This document shows, in pieces, positions 22,801 through 29,864 of a DNA stretch of 61,874 nucleotides (within the stretch, counting starts at the first letter, position 1; each line of letters starts with the position of its first letter). Below the pieces are notes generated by a model. It did no database searches, was not told where the DNA came from, and worked only from the letters and a program-made list of their open reading frames with translations. The translations under genes were made by a program, and so were the position numbers. This stretch comes from CAYNQK01 sp964470375 (GTDB taxonomy: Bacteria > Spirochaetota > Spirochaetia > Treponematales > JBGSOB01). Location of the stretch: positions 1 through 61,874 of the forward strand of contig CAYYCP010000008.1 of assembly GCA_964470375.1 (NCBI GenBank). Reading direction: 5' to 3'.

Positions 22801-24909
22801 CAGGGGCGGGCGCCAGTTCGGATCCGCGTTGAGGGTATAGGCCCTTGCACGAATGCTGTTCAGCCCTGAACCTTCAACCCATATCGCCCGCATGAAGGGG
22901 GAAGAGGTCCAGGAGCCTGAGCCTTGGTCGGGGATGAGACGCGGAATTCCGCTGTCGGCCCTAGGCCATCCCGATGCCTCAGGCAAGGTGAAAGAGATGA
23001 TGGCTTCCGCGCTGCGCAAGCCATTCAATCCCAGCGCTGTGCTGCGCAACTGGAAGGATGCCTCGGACGGTCCACTCAGCCCGGTGAACTCCAGTCTGGC
23101 GCCCTCGGACGAGGGCGGGCTGGAGCTCCAGCCCGATACCATTGTGGCTTGACCCCCCTTCGTCACGAGCCACAGCGAGCTCTGCAGTTCCGCGACGCCG
23201 CTGGAACCCTCGGCCCCTCCCGGGCTCAGGCAGAATATTGCGGAGTCACCGCCGCTGGCGCGCAGGCGGATACAGGGCGGGGAGGGAGGAGAGGGATCCC
23301 TGCGCACGAAACGCTCGATGGCGGGACTGGCATTGCCCAGGGCGTCGATGGCCCTGATGTAGATCCAGGCCTCGGATTCCTTGTCGGATGGACCGAGATC
23401 GATGTCGAAGGCGGGCTGCCGAACCGTGTTGGCGGCCGGGAAGGAAGGGGCGGCGCTCCTGGACGGCAGGGCGCACCATGACCAGGCGACTGCGTCCCCG
23501 GAGGGATCCGGGGCCATGATGGCTCGGAGGATCCTGGCCGGACTCCTCCCATGGGCGGGTATGGAGGAATTCCCCGCCTTGAGGTCTACCAAGACCGCCT
23601 GGGGGGCCAGAGTGTCGACGAGGACCTTCCACTCGGCGCTGGCTTGGTTGCCTAAGGCGTCCTTGGCTTCGACCTTGAGCGTGTGCCGCCCATCCGTCAG
23701 GCTGGGCGCGATGCGCCCCGCCCCCGCCTCTGCGCTCCCCGAGGCCAGGATCTTCCCGTCCTCCGATATCTTCCATGAGGCTATGGCAGCCTGGGTGACT
23801 GGGTTGGCCTTGATGGCGAAGGAGATGGCCGGGGTGCGGACAGCGTATGAGAAGCTGCCCGAGGCTGGGCTTATGAGGGGCGCACCCCCGCTCGTCACCG
23901 TGGAAAACTCCTTTACCGCGGCGTTGCCGGCCCGGTCGAGGGCCTTGAAGGTGAGGGTATGCGACCCGTCAGGTATGAAAGTCTTGAGCCGCCCGGAGGC
24001 GACGGCCGCATTGCCGCTGGCCAGGATGGTCTTGTCTAGGTTGATGCTCCATGAGGCGATGCCGCTGGAGGGGTCGCTGATGGAGTAGCTGATGTCCAGG
24101 AGTGGGCCCGAGGTGCTCGGGAGGCCCGGCAGAATTATGGACGGATCGTCGAGATCCAGGCTGAACTCGATGGGGCGCTCGGCGATATTGTTTGCGTTAT
24201 CAACGGCGCTGAGGACGAGGCTGTGCGCCCCGGCCCCCAGACCCTGCCAATCCAGGATCGCCTGGGCCTCCTTGCCTCCAGCGATGACGGACTCTCCCTC
24301 GCGGAGGCTCCACTCCCGAAGGCCGCTGCCCCCATCCGAGAAGGAGACCCCCAGGCAGTGGCCCCTGCTGACTAGGGCAGGACATGCCGGCAGGCCGATT
24401 TCCGGGGCGGTCCCGTCCCAGGTAACATTCACGAGCTCCTGGAGACAACTCTGCGGCGGCTTCTCGGAGTGAGGTGAGAGTCCGCGGAATTCGTGGCTCC
24501 GGCTGATCTCCACCAGGACGCGGCTATCCTGCAGCAGCTCGAGCTTCAAGCTCTTGGTCTGCTTGTTGATGATGATGTTCTCCGCGGGAACACATACGTA
24601 GCTCTTCACACCTGTCTTGTCCTGGATCTGCAGAGCCAAACGCCAGACGTGGTACTCCTGCCAGAGGAGGTCGTTGTAGCCCAGGCTGGTCACCTCACCA
24701 TAGATGTACCCCGGCAGCTCGGGGCCGATGAAAAGGCGCTGCCCGTCCCAATACCCGTTCAGCGAGAGGTGTGCCTGGCATTTCCGGGTAGCTCCCGTGT
24801 TCAGGCGGTAAGGCCCGTCTATGTAGCTTATAAGGCGTCCCTGGGACTGGGTCAGGGCGTCACAGATGACGGTCATAAGGGCGATGAGAACGATGGTGGC
24901 TTTCTTCAT
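10828..24909 (-). CDS. Giant (4693-aa) secreted multidomain repeat protein
   Basis: An exported giant with signal peptide MKKATIVLIALMTVICDALT; the ATG at 24909 follows GGAGGG and sits two bases after the upstream stop. Approximate residue map: Ig/OmpL47-like modules with ISDPSSGIASW and ALDRAGNAA motifs (230-560); a long array of degenerate repeats with the core LPxxLPGxLxG...G.L..L (about 940-2860); a low-complexity linker (about 2870); an FN3 domain (about 3110-3190); two TIG/IPT-like domains (about 3335-3600); a putative-Ig (He_PIG) domain (about 3680-3755, LPPGLTLSADGTISGMP); a PQQ-like propeller (about 3795-4090); OmpL47-like domains (about 4090-4340); and a C-terminal tail. No catalytic motif, sortase signal, autotransporter barrel or terminal membrane anchor was noticed, so the retention mechanism is unknown. 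The array matches no family I can name. The frame is unbroken for 14 kb, which argues for strong selection. Confidence 0.85.
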   Translation of the reverse strand: MKKATIVLIALMTVICDALTQSQGRLISYIDGPYRLNTGATRKCQAHLSLNGYWDGQRLFIGPELPGYIYGEVTSLGYNDLLWQEYHVWRLALQIQDKTGVKSYVCVPAENIIINKQTKSLKLELLQDSRVLVEISRSHEFRGLSPHSEKPPQSCLQELVNVTWDGTAPEIGLPACPALVSRGHCLGVSFSDGGSGLREWSLREGESVIAGGKEAQAILDWQGLGAGAHSLVLSAVDNANNIAERPIEFSLDLDDPSIILPGLPSTSGPLLDISYSISDPSSGIASWSINLDKTILASGNAAVASGRLKTFIPDGSHTLTFKALDRAGNAAVKEFSTVTSGGAPLISPASGSFSYAVRTPAISFAIKANPVTQAAIASWKISEDGKILASGSAEAGAGRIAPSLTDGRHTLKVEAKDALGNQASAEWKVLVDTLAPQAVLVDLKAGNSSIPAHGRSPARILRAIMAPDPSGDAVAWSWCALPSRSAAPSFPAANTVRQPAFDIDLGPSDKESEAWIYIRAIDALGNASPAIERFVRRDPSPPSPPCIRLRASGGDSAIFCLSPGGAEGSSGVAELQSSLWLVTKGGQATMVSGWSSSPPSSEGARLEFTGLSGPSEASFQLRSTALGLNGLRSAEAIISFTLPEASGWPRADSGIPRLIPDQGSGSWTSSPFMRAIWVEGSGLNSIRARAYTLNADPNWRPPLDEAGLPRTGIPAGWTPISQNGLEFNAAGLGALGGQGRLLLYLEDQGGQARFGEAAIALDALGPAFPAGQSAPLTLAWDEGQPARLKASWAAAADSASGVQGYCLSLEAPDPSGGALKVLETLWLPAGARQGHFGLHAAQGPLYARLTARDAAGNRTEAGAWALRGDAKAPAARSEAFLQDVGSYRLEGVRQTGTDGAWSLVGPVILALPSWISLEAASTQGSTPIRRLLLPRKVSMAGPLPAQAWSDPGNYRLGCGGFSLKASSLVFKTDRGLELDGCLYERPGGGPALALPGLVIGPAPGTLPRMDAAAVLPEGFKLLFSPWGAGSTQSPLALLGARGLRLEGGYEHWSGDELRLDLSRLVPMGMELVREGRQDWAGCLPLSSLSTRPDSTSPHGQVDCKGLTLRMGGLTYELKKAAIQDTWLIVSSASLRTSDDRILARLGGFRIDLALARAEAIPGGYRAISESLVDSQGRPFAPGSLGLELGPDGSLSASGDLEWDSRRIAFSSVPLGQTGLLWRDDAYLPEVNFVLHGFPVKSSKARIEDGGILMEEAWIRFLGAERPLAGLTVAWEGDGPVVAHPGHGPGAPLRAVGIGGLACTINAYSLEREGLFLDASLELPPSLFPPASGTNAPRTLRFTRLGLDCHGDIQGGASSASFEAVLHGFKGRMEGLNLLNGALALGVFTISPPGGSVPPSLAFSGMKLDAGRDLGPAAAKAPFSLERGGWSLACSEAVMEKGAIRLKASLRLPEALGGGEVSFPQARLDPAGNFYSGQSAGGAQIRLVGWPAYLEGLSLVARAEGRIILRAAKASLDMEAYEGGILEIGDIELDPQGKIVSVNGAASGPARLLSANGYLLEPASFVLDGDGLRASGGISCALWRSASLEDSGQGPCSTFTNPCLRLGSDGIAFCTERAETVSMRTGGFLLTARGLDYGASFLSVKRAALVWKDSRIELGEGLFATDGTVVSALCSDQRVPLELNGTRVVGLGFALREEGLETSALLRLPAAWGGASAYLERLRLEAGGSFDCECLVERLAFASGGFGFLLEDLRLARGGMAAGSLRIALPQACRGAEIALRDINVTPEGDFSLGGASADPLLLWGLGVDIAGLEYRGGELRLSGAVSLPEGLPGQLGGKRVGLKELRLSSSGELLALDFNVQGSFRVSIAPGWAVILKDPGAACAGGRPRLRVAKAALAFPPDFHVREAYVEDFSLDLETGAPAFGRAGAEGELPMQWGNLSLSLTGISFTPEMAVSLSGTARLLPGTGVPECLEWRPDKPTRLEIDRFRIGPDGRVESFRLAAQGLAGPLAGCLDLKAGSASVELEGPSQGGKLIARASGALVFNQTAPEGMAGHGLALEAFACDLSTGRILDLRASGGPMNFHISEYDIEDARLGLTWDAAAQSGTVSASGNLVLPESLPGPLAGARAGLTSLVIGTDGSLRSLAAEFSTAKGLAFPAFGAILMRDATLRAGWRQGLPRPGFSLAATLILPKDSFPGCLGGLELTVSEAAFTAAGSLESFSAEAAIPDGTELLGLRSKGLVLGASASGGADPVFSLRGRLSLPAELPETLPRKLRSLEAVIEDIRVDSRGRVLAFKAGAGSIDLDLWEGALGLRDCALALLLPQGGQEILLGLSGQAILIDPDLPVGLRGTRLRLDSLIVSPSRGILDVSAALLSQPSFEILPNSGLVATISMVELSQAGIGLGAWLRLPGNYPKGLAGMRIDLDSLRFDWKGRVTELRGGLGELGFTLGGLDASVKGLYLGRDDQGRWSLSLRSCVLGLPACLGGENGSSVKIENAAIDLSSGKVSGQVAGGSLGIEAAGFALVLENLGIEAERIRAGKATLKAPPFLGEARISLSGLSVSRSGLEMEGGAFNLPDFEVPGGPRFKNVSARLDMGGQDGHGFMVSAKGCACIPGLGTLGAELAFTEKSTTYPIGLKRAFLEYYAPGPGLPLGASGLYLNGIRGGLAYGPPDELPETLQGDFPPQGLRLQLGARLVDRANGELLTADGDIWMDVANMAVALQADAVLFRGKLGIAATVLASLNAKNGLLHAGMDVSLSIIRGKAEFWIFREGQATVFSGTAGIELKLERGRIFSSRWLSIPSREIWLGGLSAEFGSFREGDQRITGFKAFVNLPILGQVGAFIGDSRGLVLGKVSQLVLNKPRPSAAAHAMPPHPSAGISSRDFRDLSEKDGEYSFEVPHARAASASGRPSAAVRPSMAFDGQAPASREESGLERIVFAMGYGEGDPEIVAVSPSGIEYRPGDPWTETYYLEGGLCMVVLSPEAGAWKARVTGAADPAFELAVLAKEGEARIGLDCLEEENTPAAESFRVKGWAQNGSGRVLASLVQAGGSAAGLPAGEGMTAADGSFSFDIDLSAFPEGEYGLYVELAGDADQAWPRAYAAGSLHLRRPERLPAAPASLLAAEIEPGTVLLSWSAAPGERPTGYILEETSDPSGAIQRFDAGLLKSMSISGYPAGRTLSFRLLAYDAAGREGTPTPWTDVVIGGNGQPGGRINAPRLRQDRLALAAEIGSRAEVRLIVDLEGYAPAEGAPGSLRLEIDQTHPALELDFEELRRVDAPSLELAIGLRLPESIAPGKYSILGRLANLADRSLEAPFEITLEAAYPRLHLDSVEPSEIEAARGGRVTLHGRGILPGSRCFVGGMELRLATENDASALVSLPAGLEGDEALLRLEGPGGDQASAHIRLLRPDWAGELQLREGRLTAGGSLHFPLTIHGIRGFEGPVVLEALSTPPGLRVVLPRLGPGERGDIVVSADPDTPAGRHLIEIASLDGKGFSLGVEVTADAPAPRILSLSRQACAPGQDFEAFGYGFGESGSCSLAGRELEALEWGECRVRLRLPTECVSGDLVVMSGGKASPPLHFTVIEGSLSIRSERDSLEVDAGVQAELGLRILGNCAQTYLEAEAEPGIRIELDAEAVIPNASASARITAEAGLPGGEYKIVFRARCGRLRSAAEVILKLRGGLGINIEGITDGMTGRSYHARALADGATGPLAFSLASGRLPPGLTLSADGTISGMPAESGSWSFRLRAADASRKAERIAAIRIEEGGWFAEDGDGGGTRFRDEASPGDQSRLWEEPCPSDVQSMAIGGGMVWLRAPEGISALRALDGSLAYRIRGSFGWMAYAGGRLATLDARGSLASRDPLTGNPYWSQGGVRSASSDGDRILALRSGTCALISARDGSFMGEWPAAWSGPARPLWSGSLPRVLADGALWELKPSGPARLYRAGQAYKACADEEGALLVLEGGALILLDARGRAVARAELGFSPHTLCMSSNRVIAAGDDRCVCLARAGLTLAWKARLPDGLVAEEAILTRDRLFLSGPTGIAALKAADDSPIWTLAGNFRAAALSGQRLYLASAGSTLICLDGPDNPSPPDARIALEPAEPDGDSGWYRSAPSLSVAYSDRETEVASRRIILSGLESDYAGPLVLGEGRHVISAYGLDDRGLRGPSVSTSVKVDLTPPSAELSAEGRQGSGGWFLGAARVSISVADACSGPAGARASVDGSALRDIKTHLDITDPGRHSLAWEGRDAAGNISARGRAEILVDCDPPVTRIGLRRSGSFVRMDFSVSDDASGLERTEYRLCDGDIRAVEGPLVIHAEAALRLYYRSVDQAGRAEEWQERILAPVGGSGAQGLILWPELISDAEGPLALRTAIVRAGTRIRAGGPALPEPPPALVGAECLVWEGHDPGSAYSCAFWLSEPACLELAATAWPGAAEAGWDDAGPAPDYYVALADIQNRGRLRLYRREADRGERVVLGPGALGGQGGPPILLARPLGVPVLDIQNPAAGSVLHPGQLIEARASAIGLDGRAFALRYLLRAGAGPEVEVGQSFRVPYFAAEGEIRLAVEAIDSRGAIRGRAERVLSVRNLARLEAAFPEPGAEGEGGKPLGFIAYDAAGAALPASDVFWEESPDGISWSPLILTEGALSGLVPSNGNRRLRARWRECPGHDRSILIDIPPGNETASPKIEPNAGG

Positions 24910-24911
24910 GC

Positions 24912-26471
24912 TCAGCGCCCTCCCTCGGACATGGAGACGATCCATCGGTCTCCATCCTTCAGGACGCAGGCCCATTCCGGCCCAGCCTCGGCGCTCAAGC
25001 TGCGCGCGGCCAAGAAGCCCCGCCCGGCGGGCAGGGCCAGGAGGGCCACGTCTCCCTTCGCGTTGGCCGATTCATAGATGAGACCGCCCGCCAGAACCCT
25101 GGCCGGGAAGGGGATGCTTGCTCCGATGACAGAGCTTGCTTCGATGACAGAGCTTGCTCCGAGTACGGAGCCCTCAGAGCTGGACACCCCATCCATATCG
25201 AGGCGCGCCCGACCCCGGCCCAGGTCCAGGCGCAGGCAGGAGCCCGGGCGGGCATAGTAGGCCGGCTCGAAATCCGAGGCGATCGATTCCCTCTCTAGGC
25301 TTAGGAGCCGGGGTCCCCCATCCCCCATTGCCAGCTCCAGCCTTCGTTCTATCCAGGCGCCGCTTTGACCGACTGCGCAGGCACGCAGGCTCAGGCGCTC
25401 CGACCCCACTCCTTGGGCGCATAGGCGCAGAGATGCCGTATCGGCGCCGATCATGCAGTCAAGCTCATGGAGTGCTCCGCCGGCCGTGTCCAGGATGCCG
25501 ATTGAGGGGCCGCCCCGGCCTCCGCTGCCCAGCACGTAGAAATTGCTATCCCGCATCCTATAGGCCGGGGCTTGGCCCTTCTCCAGGCTGAGCGCTCTAT
25601 GCCACGAGCCCTCCCTGACCTCGGCCAGGATGCCCCCGGCGGCTTCTTCGAGAAATACCCTATCCGCCCTGCCCGAGGCGTCCCGAGAGAGGACTTTGAA
25701 TGAGGAGAAAAGGCCGGCTAAGCTCGCCTGTGGACCAATGCCTCCGGCATCTATCGTGATGGAGGAGAAAAGCCCTTGGCCCTGATACGGATACTCGAGG
25801 ATGAGGATTTCGGCTGAGCCGGCTCCCGGAAGGGCCTTAAGGGAAAAGGCGGGCGACCGCGGGGCCGATCCGTCCGATGTGGGATCCAGACTCAGGGCCG
25901 AGACGCTCTCTCCCATGAAACCATCCCGGATGGAGACGGCGTAGAGCCGGCCCTGCCGCGAAAGAGCTATCCAAACCTGGCCGAAATCTCCAATGGCCGC
26001 CTGGTACTCATCGATCCGGCCAGGGGCGGGCGGAAGGGGGATGGGGTGCGGCGTCGATGGGATGCCTTCCTTTATTGAAGCGCGATAGAGGGATTCCTGT
26101 CCCTCCGTCCCCTTGGCTACGAAGAGAAGGATCCATTCATCCGCGAAGCGCCTGGCGCAGAAGAGGGAGCGTAAGCTGCTGGGGAGGATGCCCTCCAGGG
26201 ACAGGGACTTGGGGGAAGCCAGGGGCAGCCCTGTCCCTGAGTTCTCAGGCGAGGGCATGCGCGCGTGGTAGAGGGAGCCCCCTGAGGAGAAGAGGCAGGC
26301 CGGGGCCTGGTCATCCGAATGGCCGGGCGACAGGAAGAGCTCGTCGATCCCGCCGGCCCATTCGATGGCGTAGGCCGCCCGGCCGCCCTCTGGCAGGGGC
26401 GTTTGGGCGACGGCTAGACAGATGTGGACTGAGGCTAGGACGATGGCGAGAAGCGTCTTTTTGACGGGCAT
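24912..26471 (-). CDS. Exported protein of unknown function, partner of the giant protein
   Basis: A 519-aa protein with a clear signal peptide (MPVKKTLLAIVLASVHICLAVAQT). The body contains repeated beta-strand segments such as GRIDEYQAAIGDFGQVWIAL and DASGRADRVFLEEA, suggesting a propeller-like sensor or adhesin fold, but no family is recognised. An internal 3x6-residue repeat (SVLGAS, SVIEAS, SVIGAS) lies near the C-terminus. Its stop is two bases before the start codon of the 4693-aa giant, so the two are almost certainly co-transcribed and possibly act together at the surface. Confidence 0.75.
   Translation of the reverse strand: MPVKKTLLAIVLASVHICLAVAQTPLPEGGRAAYAIEWAGGIDELFLSPGHSDDQAPACLFSSGGSLYHARMPSPENSGTGLPLASPKSLSLEGILPSSLRSLFCARRFADEWILLFVAKGTEGQESLYRASIKEGIPSTPHPIPLPPAPGRIDEYQAAIGDFGQVWIALSRQGRLYAVSIRDGFMGESVSALSLDPTSDGSAPRSPAFSLKALPGAGSAEILILEYPYQGQGLFSSITIDAGGIGPQASLAGLFSSFKVLSRDASGRADRVFLEEAAGGILAEVREGSWHRALSLEKGQAPAYRMRDSNFYVLGSGGRGGPSIGILDTAGGALHELDCMIGADTASLRLCAQGVGSERLSLRACAVGQSGAWIERRLELAMGDGGPRLLSLERESIASDFEPAYYARPGSCLRLDLGRGRARLDMDGVSSSEGSVLGASSVIEASSVIGASIPFPARVLAGGLIYESANAKGDVALLALPAGRGFLAARSLSAEAGPEWACVLKDGDRWIVSMSEGGR
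25116..25169 (-). repeat. Three tandem 18-bp units inside the exported 519-aa protein gene
   Basis: Three nearly identical 18-bp units (agcttgctYcgatgacag pattern) encode the hexapeptides SVLGAS, SVIEAS and SVIGAS. Units are a multiple of three, so copy-number change would lengthen or shorten the protein without a frameshift. Confidence 0.8.
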
Positions 26472-26564
26472 GCGGATCCCCCTTGGCGGGGATGCCGGTG
26501 CTGGCTCCCGCCGTAGGGGATTCGCCCGCCGAGGCTCCTGCGCTTCAGCGGGACCGGAAAACCC

Positions 26565-28505
26565 TTACCAGCCGCCTCCCTTCCCGAAGACATGAACCGG
26601 CGCCGCGTAGACGGGCTTGATGGCGACCTTGCCGTCCAGGCCGATGAAGCCCACCTTGCGCCCGATCACCACGGCCGCCAGGCCCTCCGAGTAGTCGGCG
26701 GCGCCCTTGTAGGACGGCGCGACTATCTCGGCCCCGCGTTTGTCGATGAAGCCGTAGCTACTCCTGCCCCTGCGGACCAGTGCCCGCCCCTGGAAGAAGG
26801 CCCCGGCGTAGCTGTAGCCGGAGAGGGATAGGACCTCCTTCCCGGATTTGTCGATGTATACGAAGGTCTCGCCCCCGGCCCCGTCTTCGCGCACGGATAT
26901 CGCCAGGCCGTCCGAGAAGAATAAGATTTCATCGCGCTGGAAGAGAATCCTGCCTGTCTTGTCTATGTAGGCATAGCGGCCCTCCGCGCCCGGCAGGATC
27001 ACCCTGGCCACCCCATCCGAGAAGGACGATGCCTGGATGAAGCGCGGCTCGATGGCCGTACGGCCCTTGGCGTCGATGTAGCCCCAAAGCTGTCGGCCCC
27101 CTGCCTCATCTCTGGAGAAGGGCACCAGGCCCTCGGAGAAGGGATAGCTTGATCCGGCCGGGGGCACGAAGGCTATTTCCCCCTTGGCGTTGACGAAAGC
27201 GGCCCGACCGTCATCAAGAATCGCCAGGGCCAGGCCATCGCGGAAATCGGAGTAGACCCGGTAGCCGGAGGCGATGAAAGCGATCTTGCCTGTCTTGTCG
27301 ATGAAGGCCTGGCTCATGCCCGTCTCCTCGTCCCAGAGACCTACCTTGGCCAGGCCGCAGGAGAAGGGGCCGGCCTCGTGGTAAGCCGCTTTTATGACCG
27401 TCTTGCCGGAAGCGTCCAAGTAGCCCCAGTTCCCGCTGGCCCTGTCCAGGTAGGCGCATAGCCCCTCGTGGAAGGAATAGGCGCTCAGATCGTAACCGCC
27501 CTCGGGGCCGTCTCCCGGCAGGATAGCGCAGAAAGCGAAGGCCAGGGCTGTCTTCCCGTTCGGGCCGATGAAGCCTATGGCATCGTCCTTCTGCACAGCC
27601 GCCAGCCCCTCCGAGAAGCGGTTCACGGCCTGGTAGACTATCGGGAGGGCCAGCCTGCCGGTTTTATCGATGAAGCCGAAGGGACCCTCATCGTAGCCGA
27701 CCGGTGCCAGACCCTGAGAGAAGTCGCCTATGAAAGCGTAGGTCGAGTTTTCCAAAATGGTTTTCCCGCTCGCATCAAGGAATACCCAGGTCCTGGAAGT
27801 GGCTCCGTAGGCCGGGGGCTTACGGGACGCCCCGTCGCTGAAGGGGTAGGCGTACGCGCTCGGCTTAAAGACCAGCCTACCCGCCTTATCGATGAAAGCG
27901 TAGTCGGGCTTCTCGGGGCTCCCGTCCGGGAGGCCCACTAGGGCCAGGCCCTGGCTGAAGGAGTCGGCCTGGGTATAGACGGGTGGGATGACATGCCTTC
28001 CCTTGGCGTCGATATAGCCGTATGAGTACGAGCCATCGCCTGGGACGCCGATGACGGCCAGCCCTTCCGAGAAGGGCTGCTCGACGACGAGGCCGGGCAG
28101 GTCCAGGGCCAGCCTGCCTTTCGCATCTATGAAGCCGGGATGCCCATCGGCGAAGCTCACCAGGGCCAAGCCCTCCGAGAAATCGTGATATGCCTTGAAG
28201 CCGCCCTTCTGGGGATCAATGGCTACCTGACCCTTCTTATCGATGAAATACGTGAGCCGTTCACCGTGATCTGACTCCACGACCACCCTGGCCAGGCCGC
28301 CGGAAAAGGGGCCAGCCTCGATGAAGCGCGGGGCTATGACGGGCTTCCCGGACTTGTCCATGTAGCCCCATAACTCCCAGGCCTCGTCCACGTAGGCTGA
28401 GAGCCCCTCGCTGAAGAGATAGCCGTGGACAGGCGTGCCATAGGGGCCTTCGGCGGCGGCCGCACCGGCACAGCAGAGCAGAATCAGCGCGATCGATCTT
28501 CGCAT
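26565..28505 (-). CDS. Exported WG (KWG) beta-repeat protein
   Basis: A 646-aa secreted protein with signal peptide MRRSIALILLCCAGAAAAEG, then by eye 16 WG repeats of about 35-40 residues filling the whole length. The unit is FSEGLA.V......YGFID.KG..VI.P.Y. Examples are FSEGLALVSFADGHPGFID and YSEGLAAVVIGRKVGFIG. WG repeats are known from Leptospira and many other bacteria; they are believed to form beta-rich scaffolds, with no known enzyme activity. The ATG is preceded by CCGGAGG. It lies 93 bp upstream of the 519-aa gene on the same strand and may be the first gene of that exported-protein operon. Confidence 0.9.
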   Translation of the reverse strand: MRRSIALILLCCAGAAAAEGPYGTPVHGYLFSEGLSAYVDEAWELWGYMDKSGKPVIAPRFIEAGPFSGGLARVVVESDHGERLTYFIDKKGQVAIDPQKGGFKAYHDFSEGLALVSFADGHPGFIDAKGRLALDLPGLVVEQPFSEGLAVIGVPGDGSYSYGYIDAKGRHVIPPVYTQADSFSQGLALVGLPDGSPEKPDYAFIDKAGRLVFKPSAYAYPFSDGASRKPPAYGATSRTWVFLDASGKTILENSTYAFIGDFSQGLAPVGYDEGPFGFIDKTGRLALPIVYQAVNRFSEGLAAVQKDDAIGFIGPNGKTALAFAFCAILPGDGPEGGYDLSAYSFHEGLCAYLDRASGNWGYLDASGKTVIKAAYHEAGPFSCGLAKVGLWDEETGMSQAFIDKTGKIAFIASGYRVYSDFRDGLALAILDDGRAAFVNAKGEIAFVPPAGSSYPFSEGLVPFSRDEAGGRQLWGYIDAKGRTAIEPRFIQASSFSDGVARVILPGAEGRYAYIDKTGRILFQRDEILFFSDGLAISVREDGAGGETFVYIDKSGKEVLSLSGYSYAGAFFQGRALVRRGRSSYGFIDKRGAEIVAPSYKGAADYSEGLAAVVIGRKVGFIGLDGKVAIKPVYAAPVHVFGKGGGW

Positions 28506-28939
28506 TATTTTCCTCCGGATGTGTCAATCATAATTCCGAGATCTCCCGAATGGAAGGCCGGCACGGCTGTCTGCCCGGCTTCAAGCCGCACATGGGTTGG
28601 AGCTGTCCGGCCCGGCCTTGGCCTGTCCTATGCTGAGCCATGGTGGCAGATGAAGCGTTTCGCGAGGAGGGCGGACTCTGCTACCGGGGGCCCTGGCCCT
28701 GCGGATCGGCCTCCAGGTCGAGCCGGTCTAGGCGCGCCCCTGCTCCCTCACCGCGCGCTCAGGGTGCTTCGAGGATCACGACGACCAGGCCGCCCGCGAT
28801 TTCGAGTTCGAATTCGAGTCCGCCGCCCGGACAGCCCCGGCAAAAGGCTTCAGGATCTTCCCCATCTACCGCCAGGACCGCAGGACCTGAGGCGGCTCAC
28901 GCGGCTCACGCATCTCAGGCGGCGCTCGCAGTGCGCGGC
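28506..28939. other. 434-bp region without a confident gene
   Basis: This separates the WG gene from the small hypothetical gene. The 28510-28545 part is the likely promoter/leader of the WG gene (minus strand, GGAATTATGAT then CCGGAGG). Codons in 28759-28896 on the minus strand read as a protein-like 45-codon fragment (including FCRGCPGGG and LEFELEIAGGLVVVILEAP) that has no usable start and follows an in-frame stop; it may be a gene remnant. A short CCTGAG/CTCAGG inverted repeat is at about 28885-28920. Nothing else was recognised. Confidence 0.5.
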
Positions 28940-29290
28940 TCATTCGAGGGGCTCGGCCCTGTCGACGACCAGGGCGTGCTTGCCCGCCATCCAGATGGCC
29001 TCCTTGATGTCGACCAGGGTCCCGTAGAGGACCGCTTGGGCTCCCTCCCGGCGGGCCGCGGCTATGGCCTCGGCGGCAGGCGAGCCCTTCCGGGCATAGA
29101 TGAAATTCTGCATGTCGGGGCTGCGCCAGCACAGGTAGTCCGCCTTGCCCGCCCAGGGCACGTAGAAGCCCGATGATTCGGCTTGCCCGATCTTGGTGAC
29201 CAGGCGCACGCGCTTGCCGAGACTGGCGGCGATATCGGCGTACTCGATGGATTCGTAGTCGAGGGCCGGCGGATGCAAACCGCCCCACAA
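28940..29290 (-). CDS. Hypothetical protein, possibly OB-fold and N-terminally truncated
   Basis: A 116-codon frame of unknown function. The only possible starts are TTG codons; an in-frame TAG lies 24 bp upstream of the first and no ATG or GTG is available. Alternating strands (GKRVRLVTKIG, GAQAVLYGTLVDI, GKHALVVDRAEP) would fit a small beta barrel such as an OB fold, but that is inference. The protein-like content suggests a real or recently real gene, and a lost signal peptide would fit the missing normal start. It lies between tpx and the WG gene with no obvious operon link. Confidence 0.45.
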   Translation of the reverse strand: MWGGLHPPALDYESIEYADIAASLGKRVRLVTKIGQAESSGFYVPWAGKADYLCWRSPDMQNFIYARKGSPAAEAIAAARREGAQAVLYGTLVDIKEAIWMAGKHALVVDRAEPLE

Positions 29291-29348
29291 TGCGCCCGCC
29301 GGATCGGACTAAGTCGAGCGGTGGGGACGCGGCCCTCCTCGTTCCCGC

Positions 29349-29864
29349 CTATTTCCCCAGGAGCTCCCTGGCTGCGCGCATGACCGAATCGTAATCCGGC
29401 TCCTGGCCGATCTCAGGCACGTACTGGGCATAGCGCACTATGCCCTCCGCGTCTACGATGAAGACCGCCCTGGCCAGGAGTCCGGCCAGGGGCCCGTCCA
29501 GAATCCGAAGACCGTAGGCCTTGGCGAAGAGCGGATCCCGGAAGGCCGAGAGGAAGACGACATTGGACAGGCCCTCCCCCTTGCAGAAGCGGTCCTGGGC
29601 GAAGGGCAGGTCCATCGATATGGTCAGGACGGCCAGGCCCGGGAGGGCGGCGGCCTCCTTCTCGAAGCGCTTGGCGCTCAGGGCGCATACCGATGTGTCA
29701 AGGCTGGGGACGCAGTTGAGGATCCTGAGCTTACCGGGGAAATCCGAGAGGCCCTTATCGCTCAGGTCGGCCGCGGCCAGGCGAAAGTCCTTGGCCTTGG
29801 AGCCTATGCGGGGTGGTTTGCCCGCGAGCCTGATCGGGGTGCCCTTGAAGGTGACTTTATTCAT
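29349..29864 (-). CDS. tpx: Thiol peroxidase Tpx (atypical 2-Cys peroxiredoxin)
   Basis: A 171-aa peroxiredoxin that reduces hydrogen and alkyl peroxides using thioredoxin, acting in the cytoplasm. The N-terminus MNKVTFKGTPIRLAGKPP is typical of Tpx. The active site PSLDTSVC holds the peroxidatic Cys60 with its conserved Thr, and Cys94 in DRFCKGEGLSNV is the resolving Cys, equivalent to Cys61 and Cys95 of E. coli Tpx. An in-frame start nine codons upstream was rejected because the ATG at 29864 has GGAGGC at good spacing. It looks monocistronic. Protection of an anaerobe from oxygen is a reasonable inference. Confidence 0.95.
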   Translation of the reverse strand: MNKVTFKGTPIRLAGKPPRIGSKAKDFRLAAADLSDKGLSDFPGKLRILNCVPSLDTSVCALSAKRFEKEAAALPGLAVLTISMDLPFAQDRFCKGEGLSNVVFLSAFRDPLFAKAYGLRILDGPLAGLLARAVFIVDAEGIVRYAQYVPEIGQEPDYDSVMRAARELLGK

